Origin: Neptuniibacter marinus
Lineage (GTDB): Bacteria > Pseudomonadota > Gammaproteobacteria > Pseudomonadales > Balneatricaceae
Assembly: GCF_001597725.1 (NCBI RefSeq)
Contig: NZ_LUTR01000001.1
Location: 124,001 to 188,000 of the forward strand
Reading direction: 5' to 3'
Length of the DNA stretch: 64,000 nt
The position numbers and the translations under genes are program-made. Below the pieces are notes generated by a model. The model ran no database searches. It saw only the letters and a program-made list of their open reading frames with translations, and was not told the origin of the DNA. Of the stretch, positions 53,225 to 61,435 are shown one piece after another (the stretch's first letter is position 1; each line of letters starts with the position of its first letter).

Positions 53225-53740
53225 TCACGTATGCTGTAAAGCTTGGCTAATTTCCCAAGTTCTTATAAATGTTCGCTGAATAATTAAAGCATCATTACTT
53301 GCGCGGTGGCGGGCAATATTCAGCTCCATTTCAACCTCTTGTTTAACCTGATGCCAGATATCCATTTGGGATTCAGATAGGATCATATCTAAGGCACTGA
53401 CTCGAAACTGCATCGGCATACCTGCACGATAAAACAACTTGATTAACCAAGTTTGATCAACCACCCAACCATCGCTGTAGACCGTTTGATTATAAAGTTT
53501 ATGATTAAGCTCACTAGCAACCTGTTCCACAGATGTACCTGATTGAATTAGATCAGTACGCTGTATTTTATGATGCTCTTCTGCCTCTTCGCTCCAATGC
53601 AACCAATCATCTTTTGGGTGAATCAAACTACAATATCGTTCCCCATCAGAAAGCACAAAGCCCACTTCAATGGGGTAGCTATCAACGCCAAAACCTGAGG
53701 CTTCAAGATCGATTATATTAGGGCACTTAATCTGTGCGAT
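53225..53740 (-). CDS. DEDD-type 3'-5' exonuclease-like protein
   Basis: About 171 residues. The Exo I motif 'IIDLEASGFGVDSYPIEVGFV' (Asp, Glu) lies near the N-terminus, followed by 'DGWVVDQTWLIKLFYRAG' for Exo II and 'HRASNDALIIQ' for Exo III (DEDDh type). No ATG, GTG or TTG is in frame between an upstream stop (near 53805) and the first motif. The best candidate start is ATC at 53740, ten bases after a GGAG, although ATG 75 bases inside (53665) would delete Exo I and destroy activity. The family is a short stand-alone RNase T/epsilon-like exonuclease of unknown substrate. Not in an operon with its neighbours. Confidence 0.8.
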   Translation of the reverse strand: MAQIKCPNIIDLEASGFGVDSYPIEVGFVLSDGERYCSLIHPKDDWLHWSEEAEEHHKIQRTDLIQSGTSVEQVASELNHKLYNQTVYSDGWVVDQTWLIKLFYRAGMPMQFRVSALDMILSESQMDIWHQVKQEVEMELNIARHRASNDALIIQRTFIRTWEISQALQHT

Positions 53741-53818
53741 AAGTAGAATGCTCCAAAAAATTTTACTAATCTGACGTTAGCATAAGATAGGCTGATAAGA
53801 TCCTGTCATTAACCTTCA

Positions 53819-54295
53819 CTAACCTCTGCCAATTGCCGCCGATACCCCCTGAGTCAATCTTAAAAGGTCCGCAGCCGACATTTCTATCTCTAACCCTCGT
53901 TTACCTGCACTCATATAAATAGTCTCATACTGATCTGCGGAGCTATCTAGCACTAGAGGCAAACGTTTTTTCTGTCCTAAAGGACTTATCCCACCTACAA
54001 CATAACCGGTTGCACGCTCTGCATCTTGCGGCTGTGCCATAGCTACTTTCTTAACCTTTAAGGCACTTGCTATCGCCTTAAGATCTAACTGTCCAGATAC
54101 AGGCACAACCCCTACCGCTAACTTTTTGTTATCCCCATTTAATTCTACTAACAACGTTTTAAAGACTCGAGCAGGATCAATACCGATCGCTTCGGCCGCT
54201 TCAGTACCATAAGATTCAGCCTTCGGATCATGCTTATACTCATGGACTCGATGATTAACTTTAGCTTTGATAGCTACTTTGATAGCAGGCGTCAT
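53819..54295 (-). CDS. ybaK: Cys-tRNA(Pro)/Cys-tRNA(Cys) deacylase
   Basis: A trans-editing enzyme that hydrolyses mischarged Cys-tRNA(Pro) (YbaK/EbsC family). 158 residues from the ATG at 54295 (AGG upstream); a TTG farther out is less likely. Family segments: 'AIKAKVNHRVHEYKHDP', 'VFKTLLVELNGDNKKLAVGVVPV', the key Lys in 'LKVKKVAMA' and 'GYVVGGISPLGQKKRLPLVLD'. Single gene. Confidence 0.94.
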   Translation of the reverse strand: MTPAIKVAIKAKVNHRVHEYKHDPKAESYGTEAAEAIGIDPARVFKTLLVELNGDNKKLAVGVVPVSGQLDLKAIASALKVKKVAMAQPQDAERATGYVVGGISPLGQKKRLPLVLDSSADQYETIYMSAGKRGLEIEMSAADLLRLTQGVSAAIGRG

Positions 54296-54428
54296 AAAAA
54301 AACCTAACAACGGATTATAATCTGATAGGAAAAAACCAAATCCTATCTAAAGGGAAATTTTAACAAAACTACGTCTTCAATAAGAATATCTACAAGATTA
54401 ATGATATTAATAAAGCTAAGCGCCTTTA

Positions 54429-54668
54429 TCATCTAAGATGAGGCGCCCTAGATGTTTGCCTTAAAGGCTGGAGTACTGACTCCAAGCCATTGATACGGAT
54501 ATCCAACATCAATTCCATCAGCGACCCTAATTCTCCTTGAGGAAAGCCTTTCTGCGCAAACCATAACAAATATTCTTCTGGAAGATCGAGTAATACCCGA
54601 CCTTGATATTTACCGAAAGGCATCTTCATATTAGCTAACTTGAGTAAGTGTTTTTTTTCTAAATCCAA
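54429..54668 (-). CDS. DUF3820 family protein
   Basis: 79 residues. The 'MPFGKYQGRVLLDLPEEYLLWFAQKGFP' motif is typical of DUF3820, a small family sometimes called putative quorum-sensing-regulated virulence factor in Pseudomonas. A TTG start at 54668 has GAGAC upstream; an internal ATG (54629) lacks a ribosome site. Soluble, no signal peptide. Function unknown. It diverges from rof. Confidence 0.85.
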   Translation of the reverse strand: MDLEKKHLLKLANMKMPFGKYQGRVLLDLPEEYLLWFAQKGFPQGELGSLMELMLDIRINGLESVLQPLRQTSRAPHLR

Positions 54669-54763
54669 AACTGTCTCTTATCCTATTTATAATGCCCCTG
54701 TTCAACACCGAACAGAGGCATTATTCTTGTGTACAAACGCTTAAATCACCTCAGGTTAGAATA

Positions 54764-55012
54764 ATGTCTGACACCATAGAATACCAACCAATTAATTGTG
54801 CTATGCATGATGAATTTGAACTCGCGTGTATCCGCCAAGAAGTACGCAAGCTTACTTGGCATACAAAGCATCAGACATTTAATCAAAAATTACGTTTTTT
54901 AGACCTAAAGTGCGAACAAGGGGCCGAGTACCTTATTGCCGAAACAGAAGACCATAAACCTTTAAAAATCAGGCTAGACCATATTATCAATAAGCCAGTT
55001 GATCCAGCGTAA
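54764..55012 (+). CDS. rof: Rho-binding antiterminator Rof (YaeO-like)
   Basis: 82 residues. The N-terminal 'YQPINCAMHDEFELACIRQ' is the signature of Rof, which binds Rho and blocks its RNA contact. It is followed by a small beta-barrel ('FLDLKCEQGAEYLIAETEDHKPLKIRLDHI'). The ATG at 54764 has AGGTTAG upstream and is preferred to an earlier in-frame ATG. It precedes the MOSC/reductase gene by 11 bases on the same strand. Confidence 0.88.
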   Translation: MSDTIEYQPINCAMHDEFELACIRQEVRKLTWHTKHQTFNQKLRFLDLKCEQGAEYLIAETEDHKPLKIRLDHIINKPVDPA

Positions 55013-55023
55013 GGACTCTATCA

Positions 55024-56922
55024 GTGTCAGAAATTCAATTAAGTACCATTAATATATTTCCTATCAAATCGATGGCTAAAACCTCCCTCTCCTCTGCTTT
55101 TGTCTGCGAGTCAGGTATAGCCTTTGATCGCCGTTTTATGCTGAGTACCCCAACGGGGGAGCTGTTATCCGCTCGCCAAATCCCCGCACTTCTGCACTTT
55201 CAAGCACTGCTTAAAGAAGATGGTATCGTCGCCATCGCACCTGATGGGGATCGTATTACCCTCCACTACCCTGAATTATTTCAAAATTATCGTCAGGTCA
55301 CTGTGTGGGGAACTGAAATCAATGCACAACACTGCGGTTTGCAATTTGACGAGTGGTTTACAAAAAAACTAGGACGAGAGTGCCAGCTCCTTTATTTTGG
55401 CGAACAATCAGAACGTTACACCTCTATTCAGCCAGAAAAGCCTCTCGCTTTCGCCGATGGTTATCCTTTATTGCTAATTTCCGAAGCGTCGTTGGCTGAC
55501 CTAAATAGCCGCAGTACCGCACCTTCCATAATGGAACAGTTTCGCGCCAATTTAGTGATTAGTAATTGTGAGCCTTTCGCCGAGGATAGCTGGAAACGTA
55601 TCCGTATAGGAGAGGTAGAGTTTGAGATCGTTAAACCTTGCTCTCGCTGTGTCATGACCACTTATGAGTTAACCTCTCTCAACCCTATAGACAAGGGCGA
55701 ACCTATTAAAACTCTTGCGAACTATCGCAGGGGCGATGATAACGAAGTCTATTTTGGGCAAAACCTTATCCCCTTAAATGAAGGTCAGATAAGACAGAAC
55801 GACAAAGTTGAAATACTCGAGACGAAAACAGCTGAACAGTATCCCAATAATGCCCCTATTATTAATAAAGATATGACCTTAACTACGCAAGGAGCTAGTA
55901 ACTTAACTACTTGGAAGTCAGACCAAGTACTTAACTTAACCTGTGTTGCAAAAGTAGATGAAACTCCTGATGTCACAACCTTTCGCTTTCAACTACCCGC
56001 AGGTTACCAAACAGAATACATAGCGGGGCAGTTTATAACGCTGAAGTTAACAGTAGGCGGTCAACCCGTTTCCCGTTGTTATACCCTGTCCTCTTCCCCT
56101 TCGAGACCAAGTGATATAGCTATCACCGTTAAACGGGTAAAGGGCGGCCACATCTCTAACTGGCTACATGACCACCTTACCGTTGGTGATAAAATCACGG
56201 CACTAGCTCCAGTAGGAGAGTTTAATGAAAGAGTTATATCCCATGAACTACCTGTTGTTTTACTGTCGGCGGGTAGCGGGATTACTCCGATGCTATCCAT
56301 TGCCCGTTCACTCACAGATAAGCATTCTAAGCAGGAGATTCTCTTTTATCATCAAGCCCGCACAGAAGCAGATCTAATCTGCAAAGATGAATTACTCTGG
56401 TTAGCACAGCAAAATCCACGTTTGAAACTGCTTTTCAGCCTAAGTCAGCCAGACGAAAAATGGAGTGGAATAAAAGGGGGAATCAGTCAGGAGCAGATAA
56501 AACTACTTGTCCCTAATATAGAACAGCGCACGATTCTCTGTTGCGGTCCAGAAGGCTTTATGACAAAAGCAAAAGCGCTATGTCAGCAACTAGGTCATAA
56601 AGAAGCAAATTGGTATGAAGAAAGCTTTGGGCAGCCGCCTTATACTGAAAATACATTCACGCTCGAAGAAGTGGAAATAACCATCAATGACCGTAGTTTC
56701 TCTGGCGATAACCAAACCACCCTACTAGAACAAGCTGAGGAAGCTGGTATCTACCTGCCTTCAGGTTGCCACGCCGGCGTATGCGGCGCATGTAAAGTGA
56801 TGCTTATTCAAGGTGACGTAGAGCAAAGCTCAGAATCCCCATTAAGTGAAAAGGACAAACAAAACAATATTATTCTCGCTTGTAGCAGTATCCCTAAATC
56901 AGACTGCACTATCGAATTTTAA
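55024..56922 (+). CDS. MOSC-reductase-ferredoxin fusion protein
   Basis: A 632-residue three-part protein. The MOSC_N and MOSC domains (about 1-275, YcbX-like) bind a molybdenum cofactor and carry the candidate Mo ligand in 'VKPCSRCVMT' (Cys206 or Cys209). A ferredoxin-NAD(P)H reductase module (about 300-530; 'SRCYTLSSSPSRP', 'LLSAGSGITPMLSIAR', 'CCGPEGFMTKAK') follows, then a plant-type [2Fe-2S] domain (Cys582, Cys587, Cys590, Cys620). E. coli YcbX has MOSC plus ferredoxin and borrows CysJ as reductase; here the reductase is fused. Expected role: NAD(P)H-driven reduction of N-hydroxylated compounds. GTG start with AAGGA upstream. Confidence 0.93.
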   Translation: MSEIQLSTINIFPIKSMAKTSLSSAFVCESGIAFDRRFMLSTPTGELLSARQIPALLHFQALLKEDGIVAIAPDGDRITLHYPELFQNYRQVTVWGTEINAQHCGLQFDEWFTKKLGRECQLLYFGEQSERYTSIQPEKPLAFADGYPLLLISEASLADLNSRSTAPSIMEQFRANLVISNCEPFAEDSWKRIRIGEVEFEIVKPCSRCVMTTYELTSLNPIDKGEPIKTLANYRRGDDNEVYFGQNLIPLNEGQIRQNDKVEILETKTAEQYPNNAPIINKDMTLTTQGASNLTTWKSDQVLNLTCVAKVDETPDVTTFRFQLPAGYQTEYIAGQFITLKLTVGGQPVSRCYTLSSSPSRPSDIAITVKRVKGGHISNWLHDHLTVGDKITALAPVGEFNERVISHELPVVLLSAGSGITPMLSIARSLTDKHSKQEILFYHQARTEADLICKDELLWLAQQNPRLKLLFSLSQPDEKWSGIKGGISQEQIKLLVPNIEQRTILCCGPEGFMTKAKALCQQLGHKEANWYEESFGQPPYTENTFTLEEVEITINDRSFSGDNQTTLLEQAEEAGIYLPSGCHAGVCGACKVMLIQGDVEQSSESPLSEKDKQNNIILACSSIPKSDCTIEF

Positions 56923-56955
56923 TTAAAAAAAAGCCCAGCTACTTAGCTGGGCTTT
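56923..56955. terminator. Bidirectional terminator between MOSC fusion gene and phasin gene
   Basis: A 10-bp stem (AAGCCCAGCT / AGCTGGGCTT) with a 4-base loop. Eight T follow on the minus strand, making it a strong terminator for the phasin; it also lies right after the MOSC gene. Confidence 0.92.
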
Positions 56956-56974
56956 CTAGAATTCTTAGCTTAAA

Positions 56975-57373
56975 TTAAGCAACTTTCAATTCAGTAACTT
57001 TTTTAGCAGCTTCTTCAGCTAGCTCAGTTACTTTTTTACCCGACTCTTCAACAGTTGCAACGTAAGCATCTTTAGCTTCAGTCATTGCAGCAACGCCTTT
57101 TTCAGCAGTTTCTGTCATTTTAGCTTCTACAGACTTGTAGAATTTAACCTGTAGGTCTAGAGCAGCTTTAGGGTCTTTGCATTCGCACAAAGTTTTGAAC
57201 TGTTCAACAGAAGCATTAGCTAGTTCTTCAACGTATGCTTTCTGAAGTGAAACCAAAGTTTCAACAGTCTTAGTGTTTACTTCAACTAAGCTCTGCATTG
57301 GTTTGAAAAGATCAGCCATCTCTTTAGTAAGTTCAGGTTTGAAAAAATCAGCAAAAGGGTTAGCAGCGTTCAT
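56975..57373 (-). CDS. Phasin family protein (PHA granule-associated)
   Basis: 132 residues, all helical and rich in Ala/Glu/Lys. Coats polyhydroxyalkanoate granules. Phasin pattern: 'FADFFKPELTKEMADLFKPMQSLVEVNTKTVETLVSLQKAYVEEL', then 'VAAMTEAKDAYVATVEESGKKVTELAEEAAKKV'. GGAG ribosome site. It has a well-formed sigma-70 promoter (57426-57454) bracketed by two TGC-N3-GCA dyads that look like PhaR operators. PHA synthesis genes are not in the window. Confidence 0.92.
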   Translation of the reverse strand: MNAANPFADFFKPELTKEMADLFKPMQSLVEVNTKTVETLVSLQKAYVEELANASVEQFKTLCECKDPKAALDLQVKFYKSVEAKMTETAEKGVAAMTEAKDAYVATVEESGKKVTELAEEAAKKVTELKVA

Positions 57374-57398
57374 ATTTATATCTCCAAATGTTATTCAT

Positions 57399-57411
57399 GC
57401 TGCAGTGCAGC
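57399..57411. promoter_or_regulatory. Dyad GCTGC-N3-GCAGC, possible PhaR operator (downstream)
   Basis: A perfect dyad (CTGC-N3-GCAG core) lies between the -10 box and the phasin start, matching the TGC-N3-GCA-type site reported for PhaR repressors of PHA genes. Confidence 0.5.
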
Positions 57412-57425
57412 AATCCATTACAGCT

Positions 57426-57454
57426 AAGATACGACTTGCACGATTTTTAGTCAA
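57426..57454 (-). promoter_or_regulatory. Sigma-70 promoter of the phasin gene
   Basis: On the minus strand TTGACT (57454-57449), a 17-base spacer and TATCTT (57431-57426), about 53 bases before the ATG. Confidence 0.7.
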
Positions 57455-57457
57455 GTG

Positions 57458-57482
57458 TTTTTTTGTGCGGTGCACAAAAAAA
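57458..57482. promoter_or_regulatory. Long dyad with GTGC-N3-GCAC core, possible PhaR operator (upstream)
   Basis: Perfect 11-base arms (TTTTTTTGTGC / GCACAAAAAAA) around a three-base centre lie just upstream of the phasin -35 box. It has the same TGC-N3-GCA core spacing as the downstream dyad. It could also act as a hairpin for the neighbouring YaiI-family gene. Confidence 0.5.
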
Positions 57483-57486
57483 GTTC

Positions 57487-57936
57487 CTATCGGCAACTTT
57501 TAGCCAAAAAACGATCTAACTGGTTAGCAAATGCCTGACGATCAGATTGATTAAAAGTGTTAGGACCACCCGTATCAACACCAGAGTTACGCAGAGTTTC
57601 CATAAAATCTCTCATCGATAACCGCTGTTTGATATTTTCAGGAGTGTAAAGCTCTCCACGGGGATTAATAGCAACACCCTTTTTATCAATCACTTCAGAT
57701 GCCAAAGGAATATCTTGCGTAACGACCAAATCCCCCTCTTCCATCTTAGCCACAATGTGGTTATCCGCTACATCAAATCCCTGCGGTACTTGAACCGCAT
57801 TGATCAACGGCGATGGAGGTGTAGCCATATACTGATTAGCTACTAAAGTCATTGATACGTTTTTTCGTTCAGCCGCGCGAAAAAGAATCTCTTTGATTAC
57901 TTTTGGACAAGCATCGGCATCAACCCAAATATGCAT
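57487..57936 (-). CDS. YaiI/YqxD family (DUF188) protein
   Basis: 149 residues of the DUF188 family, a PIN-like fold of unknown substrate. Start '[24 protein letters not shown]', then '[24 protein letters not shown]' and '[17 protein letters not shown]' with conserved Asp residues. Not obviously in an operon; it ends next to the phasin promoter region. Confidence 0.93.
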   Translation of the reverse strand: MHIWVDADACPKVIKEILFRAAERKNVSMTLVANQYMATPPSPLINAVQVPQGFDVADNHIVAKMEEGDLVVTQDIPLASEVIDKKGVAINPRGELYTPENIKQRLSMRDFMETLRNSGVDTGGPNTFNQSDRQAFANQLDRFLAKSCR

Positions 57937-58280
57937 AGATATCCTCTGTCAAAAATAGAATAAAGCCCCATCATGACAATAATACTTCAATCGAGATTAC
58001 CCGATAAGAAATATACTAATAAATTTGGATCAGAATCCTAATAACTAAGCTGACTTAACAGTCATCTCCGCTTGAATTAACTCATCAATAACGCACCACA
58101 AAAAACCGAAAAGCACCTAAAGCGTGCGCTCGGCTTCCAAAAAACGATTAGATTGCCCCACTATAGTTCCTTCAACTTAAAGATAACGCCCGAAAAATGA
58201 GCATCGCAAGACAGAAGGTTATTTATGGCTTAACTCTTGCAGAACTAACTAAGGGGACTTGAATTTTTGAGGAATAAGGC
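57937..58280. other. Intergenic region with an orphan minus-strand terminator-like hairpin
   Basis: 344 bases without a supported ORF. A hairpin at 58106-58133 (CCGA/TCGG outer, GCAC/GTGC inner) is followed on the minus strand by seven T. Upstream of it, on that strand, a TATAGT-like element exists but no good -35, so a short RNA is possible but not established. Confidence 0.4.
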
Positions 58281-59438
58281 ATGTTGCTATTATCTTTTGG
58301 CTATTCACTACTAAGCAAAGTATCACTAAAAACATCAGGTCTTCTATTACTTTGCTGCTGGCTTTTAGTGGTAATCTCCCAAGCATACGACATCAAATCA
58401 GCCTTGTGGGCTTTAATCCCCCTGAGCTACTTACAAATCAGCTTTATATATATGTGCCAGCAGCGCTGGAGCAACCTTGCATCGGTTATTCATGCTTTCG
58501 CGAATCAAGACCTGCAATTTCGTGAACAACATTCCAGTAGCGATAAACCTCTAAGAGACTTAACACAAAACCTTTATAGCGTTTCACGTAGTTTTGAGGA
58601 GTTAAATGATCTATCAAATCAGCTTTGTAGTGAGATGAAGTTTTCTACTCACGAACTGGAAAATCTGGCGACACATACAGCCGATGCAGCATCTGAACAA
58701 CAAAACCAGTTATTAACCGTTGCAAGCGCCTCAGAAGAGATGAGCCAAACGGTACACATAATTAGAGAACACATACAAAAAACACATAGTAACGCCCAGA
58801 GCTCTCAATCTTTATGTATTAAAGGCAGTAAAGAGGCCCAACAGCTCAGTCACTCAATAACCGATGTTCGTACCCAATTTTCTGAAGCGGTAACAAAAAT
58901 AAACCAACTAACCAACGAAGCTGAAGCTATACAAGCATTTGTCAGTACAATCGAGAAGGTGGCAGCTCAAACTAACCTACTAGCCTTAAACGCAGCAATA
59001 GAAGCAGCACGTGCGGGTGAAGCAGGAAGAGGATTCGCCGTCGTTGCAGATGAAGTACGTCTGCTCGCGGGGAGTACCGAAAAAGCGACAGGAGATATCA
59101 CCCAATTAGTAAGTTCCATGCTGAATAGAGTCGGTGAAGTTACAACAAGTATGGATAGCTGTGAAGCTATGCTTAATACGGGCTCTGAAACATGTACTCA
59201 TATGCTCGATCTTTTACAGGACATTGAACACGGCAGCAACACCAGCTTAGAACTCATAAGCGAAGTTAACCATTCAATCGATGAACATGCCTCAGCCAGT
59301 AATGAACTCAGCGAGAAGCTCACCAATATAGGTATGCTTCTCCAGCAACATAGCGAACAAGCGAGTTCCTTGACGGAATTAACAGGGTATCTTGAAAAAT
59401 TAGCCGAAAAATCTGTTCAAAAGGAGCCTACAAAATGA
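58281..59438 (+). CDS. Methyl-accepting chemotaxis protein without periplasmic sensor domain
   Basis: 385 residues. Two adjacent TM helices (about 12-35 and 40-62, with only a very short loop between) lead straight into a cytoplasmic signalling domain with the hairpin tip '[21 protein letters not shown]' near residues 223-243 and '[17 protein letters not shown]'. There is no extracytoplasmic sensor or HAMP of normal size. Its stop overlaps by four bases the start of a gene encoding a membrane protein with a NIT-like segment, so sensing is probably provided in trans. GAGG ribosome site. No CheR-docking tail. Confidence 0.93.
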   Translation: MLLLSFGYSLLSKVSLKTSGLLLLCCWLLVVISQAYDIKSALWALIPLSYLQISFIYMCQQRWSNLASVIHAFANQDLQFREQHSSSDKPLRDLTQNLYSVSRSFEELNDLSNQLCSEMKFSTHELENLATHTADAASEQQNQLLTVASASEEMSQTVHIIREHIQKTHSNAQSSQSLCIKGSKEAQQLSHSITDVRTQFSEAVTKINQLTNEAEAIQAFVSTIEKVAAQTNLLALNAAIEAARAGEAGRGFAVVADEVRLLAGSTEKATGDITQLVSSMLNRVGEVTTSMDSCEAMLNTGSETCTHMLDLLQDIEHGSNTSLELISEVNHSIDEHASASNELSEKLTNIGMLLQQHSEQASSLTELTGYLEKLAEKSVQKEPTK

Positions 59439-60181
59439 TCGAAGCCAGCATCTTCAGCGCTCTTTTAATTGTTATGCTCAGCGTCAATTTCCATCATCGT
59501 AACAAACTGTCCAAACGACGAGCAGCCAAACGGCAACGGGGCATCAACCAGCTCTCCCAAATATTAGAGCTTATGCAAAAGATGCAACGTCATCGTGGGC
59601 TGTGCGCGAACTTACAACAGAATCAGTCAGAACAGCATAGATTAAGCCAAGAAATAGACTCTCTCTGGTCTCCTCTATTAAAAAGCGATTATAGCGGTAA
59701 CCCTACCCGTATAAGGCTCCAACATATTAATTGGCAAAAAATCAGTGCATCACCCAACAACAGTTTTATGCCCCATTGCCAGCTCATCGAAAAATTACTC
59801 CATGAGCTAACCGTGATTGCAGATACCTGCTCACTGACCGCGCAGGAGACGAACCAGGATAATCAGGATCTCTGGCATAACGTATTAAAACGCCCACAGT
59901 TTGCTGAATCACTCGGGCGCTTAAGAGCCCTAGGCAACAAAGCAGCCTCTCTAGGCCAATGTCCAGCAGATGTTCGCGTGCAACTGCTCTATCAGCTACA
60001 AAACTTAGAAAGCACCCAATTGGATCGCTGCAATACAAGACAGATAGTGACACTAATTAATAATGAGATTCTTACTCCAGAAAAAATACAGATAGAACCA
60101 CGCATCTATTTTGACCAGCTAACCCTAGCGATTGATGAACAGTTAGCCATTACACGAGAGCATCTTAACCAGCTCAGCTAA
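59435..60181 (+). CDS. Membrane-anchored NIT-like sensor protein, partner of the chemoreceptor
   Basis: 248 residues. A single N-terminal TM helix (about 4-20, [15 protein letters not shown]) is followed by a basic linker ([16 protein letters not shown]) and a helical domain with '[18 protein letters not shown]', the core pattern of nitrate/nitrite-sensing NIT domains (usually QRERGLS). The rest is helical. With this orientation (basic linker after the TM) the domain is probably cytoplasmic. The ATGA overlap with the receptor gene argues for a two-protein chemosensor. Function is inferred. Confidence 0.75.
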   Translation: MIEASIFSALLIVMLSVNFHHRNKLSKRRAAKRQRGINQLSQILELMQKMQRHRGLCANLQQNQSEQHRLSQEIDSLWSPLLKSDYSGNPTRIRLQHINWQKISASPNNSFMPHCQLIEKLLHELTVIADTCSLTAQETNQDNQDLWHNVLKRPQFAESLGRLRALGNKAASLGQCPADVRVQLLYQLQNLESTQLDRCNTRQIVTLINNEILTPEKIQIEPRIYFDQLTLAIDEQLAITREHLNQLS

Positions 60182-60203
60182 CAATACCATCTACTCCATA
60201 TAT

Positions 60204-60244
60204 AAAAGGGCCTCTCTAAACAGATCAGAGCTGGCCCTTTTTAT
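60204..60244 (+). terminator. Terminator of the chemoreceptor/NIT-like pair
   Basis: A stem (AAAAGGGCC / GGCCC with a T-run) encloses a 20-base loop containing TCTCT/AGAGC. It begins 22 bases after the stop codon and ends in TTTTTAT. Confidence 0.8.
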
Positions 60245-60318
60245 ACCAACTGCCCTTTTCCTCTCTACTGCACTCCAATACAATCAACGCTAATTATAAG
60301 TGTTTAACGGATACTGCT

Positions 60319-60885
60319 ATGCCTAAGGCTTCAGAATTAAAGAAAGGGATGGTCCTTGAGATCAACAATAACTACTACTCAGTTCACAGCATTGATGTTC
60401 GCAGCCCAAGCTCACGCGGAGCAAACACTTTATACAAAGTCCGTTTTAGCCAGCTACCCGGCGGCGGAAAGTATGAAGACACCTTTATCGGCAGTGATAT
60501 ATTAAAAGAGGTTCAGCTGGAGCGCCGTAGCTGCTCCTACCTCTACCGTGAAGATGACACATTCACCTTTATGGACAGTGAAGATTACAATCAGTATTTA
60601 TTAAACTCTGCCGCCATTGAAGCTCAGCTACCCTACCTACAAGATGGTATGGAAAATATCCAAGCTATGATGATTGACGGTGAAGTTCTTACCATCCAAA
60701 TGCCCAGCAGTGTCGTACTTACTATAGCGGAGTGCGTTCCTGGGATGCAGGCGGCGAGTGCAACAGGCCGAACAAAGCCAGCCATTCTTTCAAATGGCTT
60801 GGAAATTCAAGTACCTGAATATATTAAAGAAGGGGAAAAAGTAAAAATAAATACCGAAACCGGTAAATTTATGGAACGTGCATAA
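60319..60885 (+). CDS. efpL: Elongation factor P-like protein
   Basis: 188 residues, EfpL (YeiP) paralogue of EF-P that relieves ribosome stalling at proline and other motifs. Key features are Arg33 at the loop tip (SPSSRGANT) in place of the modified Lys of EF-P, and three beta domains ('KKGMVLEINNNYYSV', 'YLYREDDTFTFMDSEDYNQYLL', 'GRTKPAILSNGLEIQVPEYIKEGEKVKI'). Stand-alone gene followed by the aspartyl protease. Confidence 0.95.
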   Translation: MPKASELKKGMVLEINNNYYSVHSIDVRSPSSRGANTLYKVRFSQLPGGGKYEDTFIGSDILKEVQLERRSCSYLYREDDTFTFMDSEDYNQYLLNSAAIEAQLPYLQDGMENIQAMMIDGEVLTIQMPSSVVLTIAECVPGMQAASATGRTKPAILSNGLEIQVPEYIKEGEKVKINTETGKFMERA

Positions 60886-60916
60886 CCCCTTAAATGACAA
60901 AAGGTAGAGTATCAAA

Positions 60917-61423
60917 ATGACACAGCAACATACTCCCAAACGTATTGGCCAAGGCATGTGGATGATCGCTTGGGTGTTACTGCTTGGCCTGCTCTACCTT
61001 TTCTTTGAAGATACCATCTCCCAGCAGTACAACCCGAATCAAAGCTTAGTCAGCGATAGCAGCAACACCGAAGTAGTACTGCAGCGAAACCGTTCAGGCC
61101 ATTATGTAGCACCGGGCAAGATTAACGGCACAACGGTTACCTTCCTCCTTGATACCGGTGCAACAACGATCAGCATTCCTGAAGCCGTTGCAGAAAAAAT
61201 CGGCTTAACTAGAGGTTTTCGCTCTGAAGTAAGCACGGCAAACGGCAATATCTCGGTCTATAACAGCACACTCGACAGCGTGCAATTGGGAGGCATTAAA
61301 CTGTACGATATTCGTGGCCATATAAACCCTTATATGGACGGTGAGACCGTATTGCTAGGTATGAGTTTTATGAAACATCTTGAAATTACGCAAAAAGGCA
61401 ATACGCTAACTTTGCGACGTTAA
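60917..61423 (+). CDS. Clan AA (retropepsin-like) aspartyl protease, membrane-anchored
   Basis: 168 residues. A single TM helix (about 14-31, MWMIAWVLLLGLLYLFF) is followed by a periplasmic domain with the catalytic 'LLDTGATTISIPEAVAEKIGL' (Asp-Thr-Gly, about residues 87-89) and 'VLLGMSFMKHL'. It matches the TIGR02281 family of single-domain bacterial aspartyl proteases, which should dimerise. Lies 31 bases after efpL on the same strand. Substrate unknown. Confidence 0.9.
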   Translation: MTQQHTPKRIGQGMWMIAWVLLLGLLYLFFEDTISQQYNPNQSLVSDSSNTEVVLQRNRSGHYVAPGKINGTTVTFLLDTGATTISIPEAVAEKIGLTRGFRSEVSTANGNISVYNSTLDSVQLGGIKLYDIRGHINPYMDGETVLLGMSFMKHLEITQKGNTLTLRR

Positions 61424-61435
61424 GAGCTGCACTCA

